Origin: an uncultured Pelagibacteraceae bacterium | Lineage (GTDB): Bacteria > Pseudomonadota > Alphaproteobacteria > Pelagibacterales > Pelagibacteraceae | Direction: 5' to 3' | DNA length: 56,569 nucleotides | Assembly: GCA_902600855.1 (NCBI GenBank) | Contig: CACKKY010000004.1 | Coordinates: forward strand, 1 to 56,569 | Part shown: piece by piece, positions 9,340-17,493 of the stretch | How the letters are laid out: each line of letters begins with the position of its first letter | Numbering within the stretch: position 1 is the first letter of the stretch | Notes under the pieces: generated by a model | Seen by the model: the letters and a program-made list of their open reading frames with translations, nothing else | Told to the model about the DNA's origin: nothing | The model's database searches: none | Translations under genes and position numbers: made by a program

Positions 9340-9341
9340 TT

Positions 9342-10124
9342 ATGAAAAAATTTAATATATTATTAGTTGCAATATTGTTTTGTCTTATTTCAAAAAGCTC
9401 TTTTGCTGCTTTGGGGTTTGCCAAAGTTTATAAAGTTACTATGAGTGAAGTTAGATTGTGTACTGGAAATAGTTCAGGAACAACTTGTGATGGTGCAGTT
9501 ACAATAGGAATTGGCGATAAAGAAGTAGATATAGCCTCAGTAGATGCTGGACAAGTAGCTGGAGATTATGGAGATCCTGCGCTTCTTCCTTTAGGTGAAA
9601 CCTATACACATATGTGGGTAAAAATTTCTAGAAAATTTGTAGTCAAAACATCAGATGTTTCTGGTGAAGAATTAAAAACAGATGCTGGAGACACTTGCAA
9701 AACTACTGCAAACCTAAGTGCACACTATGGACTTGGTGGAAGTGAGTCTGCAAGAAAATATACTCATAAGAGAGCTTTTGCTGAGGCAACCGCTAGTTCA
9801 GTTGAAGCAAATATGTATTTAATGAATCATGGAACAAATAATGTCAAAGCGTGTAGAACGAACACTTCATGTGCTGCAACAGCTAATAACACTATGGGTT
9901 CTACCTGCACTTATTGTGCTGCTCAAAAGAGCGATTTAGATTCAAGTGATACACATACGGAACTAATTTATGCTCTCACAAGCCCATATACAGTAACAAT
10001 GATACCTCCAAAAATTACTATGTCATTTGGAACAGCAGAAGCTCTTAATGCTCACGACACAGCTGACGCTGGATTTTGTAATATTTATGTTGAGGAACCA
10101 GTTTTTACTGCAACAATTGAGTAA
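9342..10124 (+). CDS. Secreted cysteine-rich protein of unknown function
   Basis: I do not recognise a named family. The 260-residue protein has a clear Sec signal peptide with cleavage after SSFA (about residue 22). The mature part is predicted beta-rich and carries eight cysteines, including TCTYC, enough for four disulfides. The first half has a pattern of short strands (VYKVTMSEVRLC, then VDIASVDAG and YTHMWVKISRKFVV) like an exported beta-sandwich domain. It begins 2 bases after the barrel gene and is the last gene of the pilus operon. A surface or pilus-associated role is inferred from position alone. The next gene converges from the other strand 12 bases later. Confidence 0.6.
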   Translation: MKKFNILLVAILFCLISKSSFAALGFAKVYKVTMSEVRLCTGNSSGTTCDGAVTIGIGDKEVDIASVDAGQVAGDYGDPALLPLGETYTHMWVKISRKFVVKTSDVSGEELKTDAGDTCKTTANLSAHYGLGGSESARKYTHKRAFAEATASSVEANMYLMNHGTNNVKACRTNTSCAATANNTMGSTCTYCAAQKSDLDSSDTHTELIYALTSPYTVTMIPPKITMSFGTAEALNAHDTADAGFCNIYVEEPVFTATIE

Positions 10125-10136
10125 ATTACCTTAAAT

Positions 10137-10391
10137 TTATTTAAGAAGTTCTTGTAATTTATTTTCTTTTTCTAAAGCTCTAGCTTCATCATATCCACCA
10201 ATATGCTGATCATCAAAAAAAATTTGAGGAATAGTTCTTTTACCGTTTGCTTTTTTAATCATTTCATCCATTGCGCCATCAACCGTTGCAATATTAATTT
10301 CTTTATAGTCAACATTATTTCTTGTTAACAATCTTTTTGCAGCATCACAATAATTGCAAAGTGGTCCTGTATATATTGTTACGTTTTTCAT
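10137..10391 (-). CDS. grxC: Glutaredoxin 3 (GrxC-type)
   Basis: This small dithiol glutaredoxin reduces protein disulfides or glutathione mixed disulfides. The 84-residue protein has the usual grx fold order: YTGPLCNYCDAAK with active site C-N-Y-C (residues 12-15; most glutaredoxins have C-P-Y-C), then TIPQIFFDDQHIGGYDEARAL with the cis-Pro of the TIP motif and the GG of the glutathione site. Length is normal for GrxC. It is transcribed with the DUF2805 gene 3 bases upstream. The proline-to-asparagine change in the active site is a mild oddity. Confidence 0.93.
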   Translation of the reverse strand: MKNVTIYTGPLCNYCDAAKRLLTRNNVDYKEINIATVDGAMDEMIKKANGKRTIPQIFFDDQHIGGYDEARALEKENKLQELLK

Positions 10392-10394
10392 ATC

Positions 10395-10691
10395 TTAAAA
10401 ATAGTCATTCTTTCTAATTTTACTAGTTATTTCTTTTCTAGAATATTCAAATTTTTTTCTATGCTTAATACTTTTTTGATTTACTCTTTTCCTCCATAAT
10501 CTAAAGGATGCTGGTTTTACAGATCTTCGCATTATTTTGATTACCTCAGACTCTGTCTTTCCGGTTTTTTCTTTGATTTCTTCAAACGTTACACGGTCTG
10601 CCCAGGCCGCCCAAACTATCCAATCAGGATCATCGATATTTGGCTCAGGATTTTTAACTCGAGTAATAGGGGTGTGACCTTTTTTTTTCAT
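10395..10691 (-). CDS. DUF2805/TIGR03643 family protein
   Basis: The 98-residue protein belongs to the small DUF2805 (TIGR03643) family by the core DWIVWAAWADRVTFEEIKEKTGKTESEVIKIMRRSVKPASFRLWRKR (about residues 22-68), a helix-turn-helix-like arrangement ending in the conserved SFxLWRKR. The C-terminal 30 residues are very basic, compatible with nucleic-acid binding, but no function is established for the family. It is followed by grxC and starts about 120 bases from the divergent LysE-type gene. Confidence 0.75.
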   Translation of the reverse strand: MKKKGHTPITRVKNPEPNIDDPDWIVWAAWADRVTFEEIKEKTGKTESEVIKIMRRSVKPASFRLWRKRVNQKSIKHRKKFEYSRKEITSKIRKNDYF

Positions 10692-10755
10692 AAATTCCTT
10701 ATATTTGAAAAATTTTATTAATGCATTAATTTTAGGCCATGATAATATGATAAAT

Positions 10756-10802
10756 GATAGTCCTTCTTAGCCATCTTTAGCTCCCGGTTTTTAAGGACTA
10801 TC
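10756..10802 (+). promoter_or_regulatory. Hairpin leader enclosing a Shine-Dalgarno-like site upstream of the LysE gene
   Basis: A perfect 10-bp inverted repeat (10756-10765 and 10793-10802, GATAGTCCTT / AAGGACTATC) encloses a 27-base loop containing TAGCC and AGCTCCCGG. The 3' arm includes AAGGA, the only Shine-Dalgarno-like sequence before the ATG at 10812. If it folds, the stem would hide the ribosome-binding site, as in translational riboswitches or autoregulatory leaders. I do not recognise a known riboswitch consensus. No T-run follows, so it is not an intrinsic terminator. Confidence 0.5.
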
Positions 10803-10811
10803 TACCCTAAA

Positions 10812-11435
10812 ATGTTTCCCTTAAATTATTTTCTTTTTCTACAAATAATTTTATTTTTGTTTATTACTCCTGGAACGCCAAGAGTAGTAATAGTTTCATA
10901 CTCAATGAATTATGGAATTCAAAAATGTATTTGGACTGCACTTGGTGATATTACAGCAAATTTATTTCAAGCAACTTTAGTTATTTTTGTAATTGGTTCT
11001 TTTTTTTCTGAAAATCCAGAGTTTTTGAATATATTTAAATGGGTTGGAGTATTTTATCTTTTGTATTTAGCATATGATATTTATAATATTAGACCAAAAG
11101 AAATAGGCTCTAAAAATATTTCATCAAAAAGCTTTTTTTCTTTTTTTAAAGACGGTTTTATAGTTGCAGGAACAAGCCCAAAAGCATGGATGTTTTTTCC
11201 ATTAATTTTTCCACAATTTATAAATTTTGAGACGAACTACTCTATTCAGTTTCTAATATTAATAACAACTTATGTTATATTAGATTTTTTATCTTTAATT
11301 GGTTATGCTTTAATGGCACAAAAATTAATTTTTTGGATAAAAGCAAAACCTAAAATTATTAATTTAATTTCAGCATGTGTTTTATTAATAATAGCGGGAA
11401 TAATTGTTTTTACACAAAACATTAATTTAACATAA
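10812..11435 (+). CDS. LysE/RhtB family amino-acid exporter
   Basis: The 207-residue integral membrane protein has about six hydrophobic segments and the LysE/RhtB-type N-terminus FLFITPGTPRVVIVSYSMNYG (TPGP-like motif with P-G-T-P, residues about 17-25). This is followed by GDITANLFQATLVIF and the central SFFSFFKDGFIVAGTSPKAWMFF, where NPK of typical RhtB proteins reads SPK. Members export basic or neutral amino acids or homoserine derivatives by proton antiport; the substrate here is unknown. The ATG lies 9 bases after the hairpin at 10756-10802. The LivK-like remnant follows 8 bases downstream. Confidence 0.82.
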   Translation: MFPLNYFLFLQIILFLFITPGTPRVVIVSYSMNYGIQKCIWTALGDITANLFQATLVIFVIGSFFSENPEFLNIFKWVGVFYLLYLAYDIYNIRPKEIGSKNISSKSFFSFFKDGFIVAGTSPKAWMFFPLIFPQFINFETNYSIQFLILITTYVILDFLSLIGYALMAQKLIFWIKAKPKIINLISACVLLIIAGIIVFTQNINLT

Positions 11436-11443
11436 TAGACAAA

Positions 11444-11932
11444 ATGAAATTAAAAAAAAATATTTTTATTTTTATTATCATAATATTATTTTCTTCATCT
11501 ACCCAATTATTTGCCAAAATTATTGGAAGTAATATAGTTTTTGGTTCCAGCATCTCATTGACGGGAAAATATTCTTCAGAAGGTAAATTATTAAAAGATA
11601 ATCAAAAAAAATTTATTGATAATATAAATCAAAATGAGGGAATAAAGATTAATGGAAAAACTTATAAATTAGATATTATTTATTATGATAATGAGTCTAA
11701 TGAAAATAGAGCTAATCAACTTATAAGAAGATTAATTGAAAATGAAGGAGTACAATTTTTGATAGGACCTATTAATTTTAAATTATCTTATGAGTTACAA
11801 AATTTAATTTCTGATAATCAACTTCCAATTGTGTCTTCATTTGATGCTTTAAAAGTTTATATAGATGCATTCAAAACAGTTGATTCGGTTGATAATAAAA
11901 AAATCAGAAAATATATTGTTGATAATAAATAA
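11444..11932 (+). pseudogene. Internally deleted LivK-type periplasmic binding protein remnant
   Basis: The 162-residue frame starts with an intact signal peptide (to about LFA, residue 24) and the normal first lobe of a branched-chain amino-acid-type binding protein: FGSSISLTGKYSSEGKLLKD, DNESNENRANQLIRRLI and VQFLIGPINFKLSYELQ. Directly after DNQLPIVSS (about residue 131) it jumps to a sequence like the late second lobe (DALKVYIDAFKTVDSVDNKKIRKYI) and stops. Full-length members have about 380-400 residues, so roughly 200 central codons and the C-terminal end are missing while the frame is kept. It could not form a two-lobed binding site. I read it as a decaying gene next to the LivGFHM operon; a shortened but functional protein is the less likely alternative. 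Confidence 0.65.
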
Positions 11933-12008
11933 ACCTTAATTATTTTAGCACTTGTTGTTCTTTTTTTATTAATTAATTCAATATAATCACTATAAAGTAA
12001 TCAAATTT

Positions 12009-12776
12009 ATGAATTTAGGATTTATAGGTACAGGAAAAATTGCATCTTCAGTAATAACTGGAATATGTAGTTCTCAGATTTCATTTAAAAAAATGATTAT
12101 TTCTCACAGAAATAAAAAAGTCTCTCAAAAACTAAAGAAAAAATTCAAAAAAATTATCATTGTAAAAGATAATCAAAAAATTATTGATAATTGTGAATGG
12201 ATTTTTTTGTCAGTAACTCCAACTGTAGGGAAGAAAATTATTAAAGAATTAAGATTTAGACCAAATCAAACTATAATTAGCTTTATCTCAACTATCACTT
12301 TATCTCAACTTAAGAGAGCTATTAAAGTTAAGGCTAAAATTGTTAGAGCGATACCTTTACCACCAATATCTCTTAAAAAAGGACCAGTACCAATATGCCC
12401 CCCAAATAAAAAGATTAAGAATTTTTTTAATAAAATTGGAACTACAGTTGAAATTAAAAATGAAAAATCATCAATTAATTTTTGGTCTACTTCTGGGATG
12501 ATGGCTCCATTTTATGAAATATTAAGGATAATGACAAATTGGTTGGTTAGAAGAGGTGTTAAAAGAAATAATGCTCAAAATTATATAACTTCATTATTTT
12601 TAGCATTGTCAGAAGATGCAGTTAAAAATTCAAAGAGAGATTTAAAATTTTTAGTTAAAGACTCACAGACCCCAAGAGGACTAAATGAACAAGGGGTTAG
12701 AGAATTAACTAAATTAGGATTTTATAAATCATTAGAAAAAACATTAAATAGTATTCATAAAAGATTAAGTAAATAA
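12009..12776 (+). CDS. Pyrroline-5-carboxylate-reductase-like NAD(P) oxidoreductase (ProC family)
   Basis: The 255-residue protein has an N-terminal dinucleotide-binding motif GFIGTGKIASSVITG (residues 4-18), the FLSVTPTVGKKII segment of P5C reductases, the proline-rich VRAIPLPPISLKKGPV and a C-terminal helical domain with DSQTPRGLNEQGVREL. The latter resembles the TPxGLNEQ variant seen in ProC paralogues rather than the TPGGTT of canonical ProC. The enzyme family reduces cyclic imino acids such as pyrroline-5-carboxylate. A TATAAT lies at 11982-11987, 22 bases before the ATG, and could serve as its -10. It precedes livG by 5 bases, so it may process an amino acid brought in by that importer. 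Confidence 0.75.
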   Translation: MNLGFIGTGKIASSVITGICSSQISFKKMIISHRNKKVSQKLKKKFKKIIIVKDNQKIIDNCEWIFLSVTPTVGKKIIKELRFRPNQTIISFISTITLSQLKRAIKVKAKIVRAIPLPPISLKKGPVPICPPNKKIKNFFNKIGTTVEIKNEKSSINFWSTSGMMAPFYEILRIMTNWLVRRGVKRNNAQNYITSLFLALSEDAVKNSKRDLKFLVKDSQTPRGLNEQGVRELTKLGFYKSLEKTLNSIHKRLSK

Positions 12777-12781
12777 ATCTA

Positions 12782-13570
12782 ATGTCAGAAAATATTTTGG
12801 AAATAAAAAATCTTTCAAAGTATTTTGGTGGCTTGGCGGCTGTTTCTGAATGTTCTTTAAATGTAAAAAGAGGAACTATAACAGGTATTATTGGACCAAA
12901 CGGGTCTGGTAAAACAACTCTGTTTAATTTAATTGCAGGTAATTTGAAATCCTCAAAAGGTAAAGTTATTTTTAATAAAGAAAATATAACTGATCTGCCA
13001 GCGCACGAAATGTTTTCAAAGGGATTACTCAGAACTTTTCAAATAGCACATGAATTTTCAAATCTTACGGTATTAGAAAATTTAATGATGGTTCCTGCAA
13101 ATCAGTCTGGTGAAAATTTATTAACTGCTTTAATTAAACCTCAACTAGTCAAAAAAGAGGAAGAAGAGTTAAAAAATAAAGCATATGAGGTAGTTGATTT
13201 TCTTAATTTAAAACACTTAGCAAACGAAAGAGCAGGAAATCTATCAGGAGGTCAAAAAAAATTACTTGAACTTGGAAGAACCATGATGGTTGACGCAAAA
13301 CTAGTATTACTAGATGAAGTAGGCGCGGGTGTAAATCGAACTCTACTTAAAGATCTTGGAACAGCAATTTTAAAACTTAACAAGGAAAAAAACTATACGT
13401 TTTGTATGATTGAACACGATATGGATTTCATTAGTAGAATGTGTGATCCTGTTATAGTTATGGCAGATGGATCAGTTTTGTTTGAAGGAACTTCTGATCA
13501 AGTTAAAAAAAATGACAAAGTAATAGAAAGTTATCTTGGTAGATCAAAATCTTCTGGAGAAAAAATATAA
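12782..13570 (+). CDS. livG: Branched-chain amino-acid-type ABC transporter ATPase LivG
   Basis: This is one of two nucleotide-binding subunits of a HAAT-family importer. The 262-residue protein has Walker A GPNGSGKTT (38-46), the Q-loop region RTFQIAHEFSNLTVLENLM, ABC signature LSGGQKKLLELGR, Walker B KLVLLDEVGAGVN and the H-loop IEHDMDF. The LDEVGAG variant at Walker B/D-loop is normal for LivG. It shares one base with livF (ATAATGG at the junction), so the two ATPases are translationally coupled. The substrate cannot be read from the ATPase; the HAAT family includes importers of branched-chain amino acids, other amino acids, amides and urea. Confidence 0.92.
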   Translation: MSENILEIKNLSKYFGGLAAVSECSLNVKRGTITGIIGPNGSGKTTLFNLIAGNLKSSKGKVIFNKENITDLPAHEMFSKGLLRTFQIAHEFSNLTVLENLMMVPANQSGENLLTALIKPQLVKKEEEELKNKAYEVVDFLNLKHLANERAGNLSGGQKKLLELGRTMMVDAKLVLLDEVGAGVNRTLLKDLGTAILKLNKEKNYTFCMIEHDMDFISRMCDPVIVMADGSVLFEGTSDQVKKNDKVIESYLGRSKSSGEKI

Positions 13571-14277
13571 TGGCTTTTTTTGAGGGAAATAAAATGACAG
13601 CTGGATATGGAGATGGTCCAGATATAATAAGTTCTTGTAGTATTAAAGTGAATAGAGGAGAGATAGTAGCTATACTAGGTCCAAACGGAGCTGGAAAGTC
13701 TACAGCGATGAAAGCAATGTTGGGACTTCTTAATCTTAAATCAGGAAATATATTTTTTGATGGAATAGATATTTCAAAGATATCTCCACAAGATAGAGTT
13801 AAGCAAGGTGTTTCATTTGTACCGCAAACTAAAAATGTATTTGCAGAACTAACGGTTAGAGAGAATTTAGAGATCGGTGGTTTTTTAAGAAAAGATGGTT
13901 TAGAAAAAATGATCGAGAGTATTTATGATTTATTTCCAATCTTAAATGAAAAAAAATCACAAATTGTTGGACAATTATCTGGAGGTCAAAGACAACAAGT
14001 GGCTCTAGGTCGTGCTTTAATGAGTGAACCTTCTGTATTAATGTTAGATGAACCGACTGCTGGAGTTTCACCTATAGTAATGGATGAGTTATTTGAACAT
14101 ATATTAAAAATTAAGAAAACTAATGTTGCAATTATAATGGTAGAGCAAAATGCAAAACAAGCACTTAATATTTCTGATAGAGGATATGTTTTAGTTACAG
14201 GTAAAAATAAATTTGAGGGATCTGGTGAACAATTGCTAAATGATTCTGAAGTAAGAAGATCTTTTTTAGGAGGATAA
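13570..14277 (+). CDS. livF: Branched-chain amino-acid-type ABC transporter ATPase LivF
   Basis: This is the second ATPase subunit of the importer, 235 residues. Walker A GPNGAGKST (37-45), VPQTKNVFAELTVRENLEIGG (LivF Q-loop), signature LSGGQRQQVALGRAL, Walker B VLMLDEPTAG and H-loop MVEQNA are all intact. It overlaps livG by one base and livH by one base. LivF and LivG form a heterodimer on the cytoplasmic face of LivH/LivM. Confidence 0.93.
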   Translation: MAFFEGNKMTAGYGDGPDIISSCSIKVNRGEIVAILGPNGAGKSTAMKAMLGLLNLKSGNIFFDGIDISKISPQDRVKQGVSFVPQTKNVFAELTVRENLEIGGFLRKDGLEKMIESIYDLFPILNEKKSQIVGQLSGGQRQQVALGRALMSEPSVLMLDEPTAGVSPIVMDELFEHILKIKKTNVAIIMVEQNAKQALNISDRGYVLVTGKNKFEGSGEQLLNDSEVRRSFLGG

Positions 14278-15287
14278 TGGACTTTATAAATGCAATATTA
14301 GTATTAACAAACTTTACTATAATCCCAGCATTAGCGTATGGGTCACAACTTGCTTTGGGCGCAGTTTTTGTTACGTTAATATATGCAGTATTAAGATTTG
14401 CAAATTTTGCAACTGGAGACATGATGTCTTTTGGTACAATGTTTGCTGTGCTACTTACTTATTACTTTCAATCCAAGGGTATAGGTCTTGGTTTTTTGCC
14501 AACAGCCCTTTTAACGATTCCTTTTGCAATAATTATGATGATTTTATACATGCTATTAATAGATAAGTTGGTCTTTAGTTATTATAGGATTAAAAAAAGC
14601 CCTCCAGTTCAATTTGCCATGGTTAGTGTTGGCGTGATGTTTGTCACACAAGCAATAATAAGAATAGTTATTGGGCCATCAGACAGAAGATTTTTAGATG
14701 GAGAAAAATTTATCTTAAAGGCCACTGAATTTAAAGAAATGACTGGTTTAAGTGAAGGATTAACTCTAAAATCAACTCAAGCAATTACAGTAATTGTAAC
14801 CTTAATTGTGATTTCAATTATGTTTTGGTTTTTAAACAAAACTAAAACGGGTACAAGTATGCGCGCATATGCTGATAATGAGGATTTAGCTTTACTTTCA
14901 GGCATCGATCCAAAAAGAGTTGTCCTAATAACATGGATAATAGCAGGTGTATTAGCAACAATTGGTGGAATTCTTTATGGTCTAGATAAAAGCTATAGGC
15001 CATTTGTTTATTTTAATAATATGCTACCTATTTTTGCTGCAGCTATTGTTGGTGGTATAGGAAATCCTCTTGGAGCATTTTTAGGAGGCTATGTAATTGC
15101 CTTCGCTGAAATATTTATAACTTATGCATATAAAAGATTTATTACTTATTTAGTTCCTGAAAGTATGGAGCCAGATACATTAATTCAATTATTATCAACA
15201 GATTATAAATTTGCTGTATCGTTTTCAATTTTAGTTATCGTTCTGTTGCTGAGGCCTTCAGGAATTTTTAAAGGGAAAATTATATGA
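14277..15287 (+). CDS. livH: Branched-chain amino-acid-type ABC permease LivH
   Basis: The 336-residue polytopic permease shows LivH hallmarks: YGSQLALGAVFVTLIYAVLRFANFATGDMM near the N-terminus, RAYADNEDLALLSGIDPKRV (the coupling-helix/EAA-like region) and FAAAIVGGIGNPLGAFLGGYVIAFAE in the C-terminal half. It is slightly longer than E. coli LivH (about 308 residues) because of a soluble insert around residues 135-165. It overlaps livF by 1 base and livM by 4 bases (ATGA). Confidence 0.92.
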   Translation: MDFINAILVLTNFTIIPALAYGSQLALGAVFVTLIYAVLRFANFATGDMMSFGTMFAVLLTYYFQSKGIGLGFLPTALLTIPFAIIMMILYMLLIDKLVFSYYRIKKSPPVQFAMVSVGVMFVTQAIIRIVIGPSDRRFLDGEKFILKATEFKEMTGLSEGLTLKSTQAITVIVTLIVISIMFWFLNKTKTGTSMRAYADNEDLALLSGIDPKRVVLITWIIAGVLATIGGILYGLDKSYRPFVYFNNMLPIFAAAIVGGIGNPLGAFLGGYVIAFAEIFITYAYKRFITYLVPESMEPDTLIQLLSTDYKFAVSFSILVIVLLLRPSGIFKGKII

Positions 15288-16654
15288 GAAATTATGCAAA
15301 TGTAATTACAGCATATTCGATAATGCTTGTTTTAATAATTTTAGTTGGGTTTCTACAATCATGGTCTATAGCACTAACAATTCTTAACTATTGTCTAATT
15401 TCTGCAGTAATGACTATTGGAGCAAATATTCAATGGGGCTATGCTGGTTTAATAAATTTTGGGATTATGGGTTACACAGCTTTGGGAGGATTAGCAGTTG
15501 TCTTAGTTTCAGTCGAACCGGTTCAAAAAGCTTGGAAAGCAGGTGGCTTGAATATGCTGATATGTTTTTGGTTGATTGTTGCTGTAGTAATTATAGTTCG
15601 TTTTATAATCAAACATTTTGATAAATCAAAGTATAGAACTTACGGAGTTTCATTCGTTATTATTGGGGGAATATTACTTCTAAGATCTATTGCCTTACCA
15701 GGAATAGAGGCAATCGAGTCAGTAGATCCAGCAAAAACAGGTTTTTTAGGAGGGTTAGGTCTACCAGTTTTATTTTCATGGATAGCCGGAGCCTTGCTTG
15801 CTGGTGGGTTAGCTTTTGTTGTCGGTAAAATAGCTTTAGGTCTTAGAGCTGATTATCTAGCTATTGCTACATTACTTATAGCAGAAATTGTTGTTTCGAT
15901 AATAAAGCATGAAGAGTGGTTAGCTAGAGGAGTTAAAAATGTTATTGGATTAAAAAGACCTGCTCCATATGAGATTGATCTGCAAAATTCACAATGGTTT
16001 ATTAACATTGTTGAAACTATTCATTCAAAAAAAATTTCCATGATAAGTTCGTTAACAGAAAAACAGGAGTATATTAATCAATTAGTAATTGATGCTTCAT
16101 CAATTTATGTCAAATTATGTTTTACAGGACTGTTTTTATCTGTAGTTATAATTTTATTAATTGTAACTCAAAAGGCTCTTTATTCTCCATGGGGAAGAAA
16201 AATGAGAGCAATTAGAGACAATGAAGAGGCTGCAAGTGCTATGGGAAAAAATATAGTTAAAGAGCACTTATTAATTTTTGTTTTAGGATCTGCAATTGTT
16301 GGAATTGCTGGAGCAATGATGGTTACGAATGACGGTTTATTTACCCCAGGTAGTTATAGACCAATGAGATATACTTTTGTGATTTGGGTTATGGTTATTG
16401 TAGGAGGAACAGGTAATAATTTTGGAGCAATTTTAGGTGGATTTGTTGTTTGGTTTTTATGGGTAGAAGCAGCACCGATAGCTTTGTTTTTAATTAATGT
16501 ATTTACCTCACATTTACCTGAAACTAATTTAATAAAAGCCCATTTAATTAAAAGTGCACCGTATTTTAGGTTTTTATTAGTAGGAATTGGTCTATTGATG
16601 ATAATGCGTTATCGACCAAGAGGTATACTTCCAGAAAAAATAGAAATAAAATAA
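15284..16654 (+). CDS. livM: Branched-chain amino-acid-type ABC permease LivM
   Basis: The 456-residue second permease has the LivM signature GLRADYLAIATLLIAEIVVSI in the centre, MRAIRDNEEAASAMGKN (EAA-like coupling motif) and the C-terminal VIVGGTGNNFGAILGGFVVW. It is longer than many LivM proteins, with two predicted soluble stretches around residues 85-115 and 215-270. It overlaps livH by 4 bases and ends 5 bases before a 22-codon reading frame. Confidence 0.92.
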   Translation: MRNYANVITAYSIMLVLIILVGFLQSWSIALTILNYCLISAVMTIGANIQWGYAGLINFGIMGYTALGGLAVVLVSVEPVQKAWKAGGLNMLICFWLIVAVVIIVRFIIKHFDKSKYRTYGVSFVIIGGILLLRSIALPGIEAIESVDPAKTGFLGGLGLPVLFSWIAGALLAGGLAFVVGKIALGLRADYLAIATLLIAEIVVSIIKHEEWLARGVKNVIGLKRPAPYEIDLQNSQWFINIVETIHSKKISMISSLTEKQEYINQLVIDASSIYVKLCFTGLFLSVVIILLIVTQKALYSPWGRKMRAIRDNEEAASAMGKNIVKEHLLIFVLGSAIVGIAGAMMVTNDGLFTPGSYRPMRYTFVIWVMVIVGGTGNNFGAILGGFVVWFLWVEAAPIALFLINVFTSHLPETNLIKAHLIKSAPYFRFLLVGIGLLMIMRYRPRGILPEKIEIK

Positions 16655-16659
16655 TTTAT

Positions 16660-16728
16660 ATGAAATATATATTGTTAGGAGCTGCTATTGCGTGGGCTTT
16701 ATATCTAAGTGATAAATATATGTTTTAA
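16660..16728 (+). CDS. Predicted 22-residue membrane micropeptide
   Basis: A short ATG frame, MKYILLGAAIAWALYLSDKYMF (quoted in two parts: MKYILLGAAIAWAL and YLSDKYMF), lies between livM and the TauE/SafE gene. It starts 5 bases after the livM stop, and its TAA overlaps the ATG of the next gene by one base (TAATG), the arrangement of translational coupling. The peptide is a single hydrophobic helix with a basic N-terminus and charged C-terminus, like known small bitopic transporter-associated peptides. There is no strong ribosome-binding site, so it may only be spacer sequence. No homologue is known to me. Confidence 0.4.
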   Translation: MKYILLGAAIAWALYLSDKYMF

Positions 16729-17489
16729 TGGATTTTTTAGATTTAATTAATTTAAGTTTATTAAATTATTTTTTATTAGTTATAATTATTCTAGTAGCAT
16801 CAATCATAAGAGGTTTTAACGGTTTTGGTTTTTCTGCCACTTGTATATCTGGTTTTTCTTTCATACTTCCAGCAATAGAAATAGTTCCAATCATATTAAT
16901 ACTTGAGGTAATTATTAGTATTTTTATGATTCCTTATATAAGAAATAAAATTGATTGGAATTTTGTAATGATAATTTTAATTGGTATAATAGTTGGATCA
17001 CCTATTGGTTTATTTTTTTTAAAATTTTTACCCTCTGAAATTACACACTTTTTGATTTGTTTAATTATAATATTTTTCTCTGTTTTATTAATGAGAGGTT
17101 ATTCAAATCAAAATATCAATAATAATTTTGCAAAAATTTTAACAGGTTTTATAGCTGGAACAATAAATGGACTTTCATTACTTGGTGGAATGCCAGTAGC
17201 TTTATATTTGCTAGTGATTAATATCCAGCCAGCAATAATAAGAGGTTCGTTGGCTGCATTATTTTTTCTAACGGATACTTACGCATTTATACTAAGTTAT
17301 TTTGCTGGCATTGTAGATATGGTAACAATTTATAGAACTCTGCCTTTAATTATATTATTACCCATTGGGGTTTACATTGGAGATAAATTTTTTACTAAAG
17401 CAAAAGAAAAGACGTATAGAAAAGCAGTCCTTTATTTTCTTATTGTTGTATCATTTTTTGGAATTTTTAGAATAATCAATAATTTTTAA
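16728..17489 (+). CDS. TauE/SafE family membrane permease
   Basis: The 253-residue protein has about eight hydrophobic segments and the two-repeat layout of the TauE/SafE (DUF81) family. IIRGFNGFGFSATCISGFSF near residue 25 corresponds to the G-x-G-G/F motif of repeat one, and GFIAGTINGLSLLGGMPVALYLL near 140 to that of repeat two. Family members export sulfite, sulfoacetate or other organic anions, but the substrate here is open. It follows the LivGFHM operon and is coupled to the micropeptide frame by a one-base overlap. Transcription should stop at the hairpin immediately downstream. Confidence 0.85.
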   Translation: MDFLDLINLSLLNYFLLVIIILVASIIRGFNGFGFSATCISGFSFILPAIEIVPIILILEVIISIFMIPYIRNKIDWNFVMIILIGIIVGSPIGLFFLKFLPSEITHFLICLIIIFFSVLLMRGYSNQNINNNFAKILTGFIAGTINGLSLLGGMPVALYLLVINIQPAIIRGSLAALFFLTDTYAFILSYFAGIVDMVTIYRTLPLIILLPIGVYIGDKFFTKAKEKTYRKAVLYFLIVVSFFGIFRIINNF

Positions 17490-17493
17490 ACAA

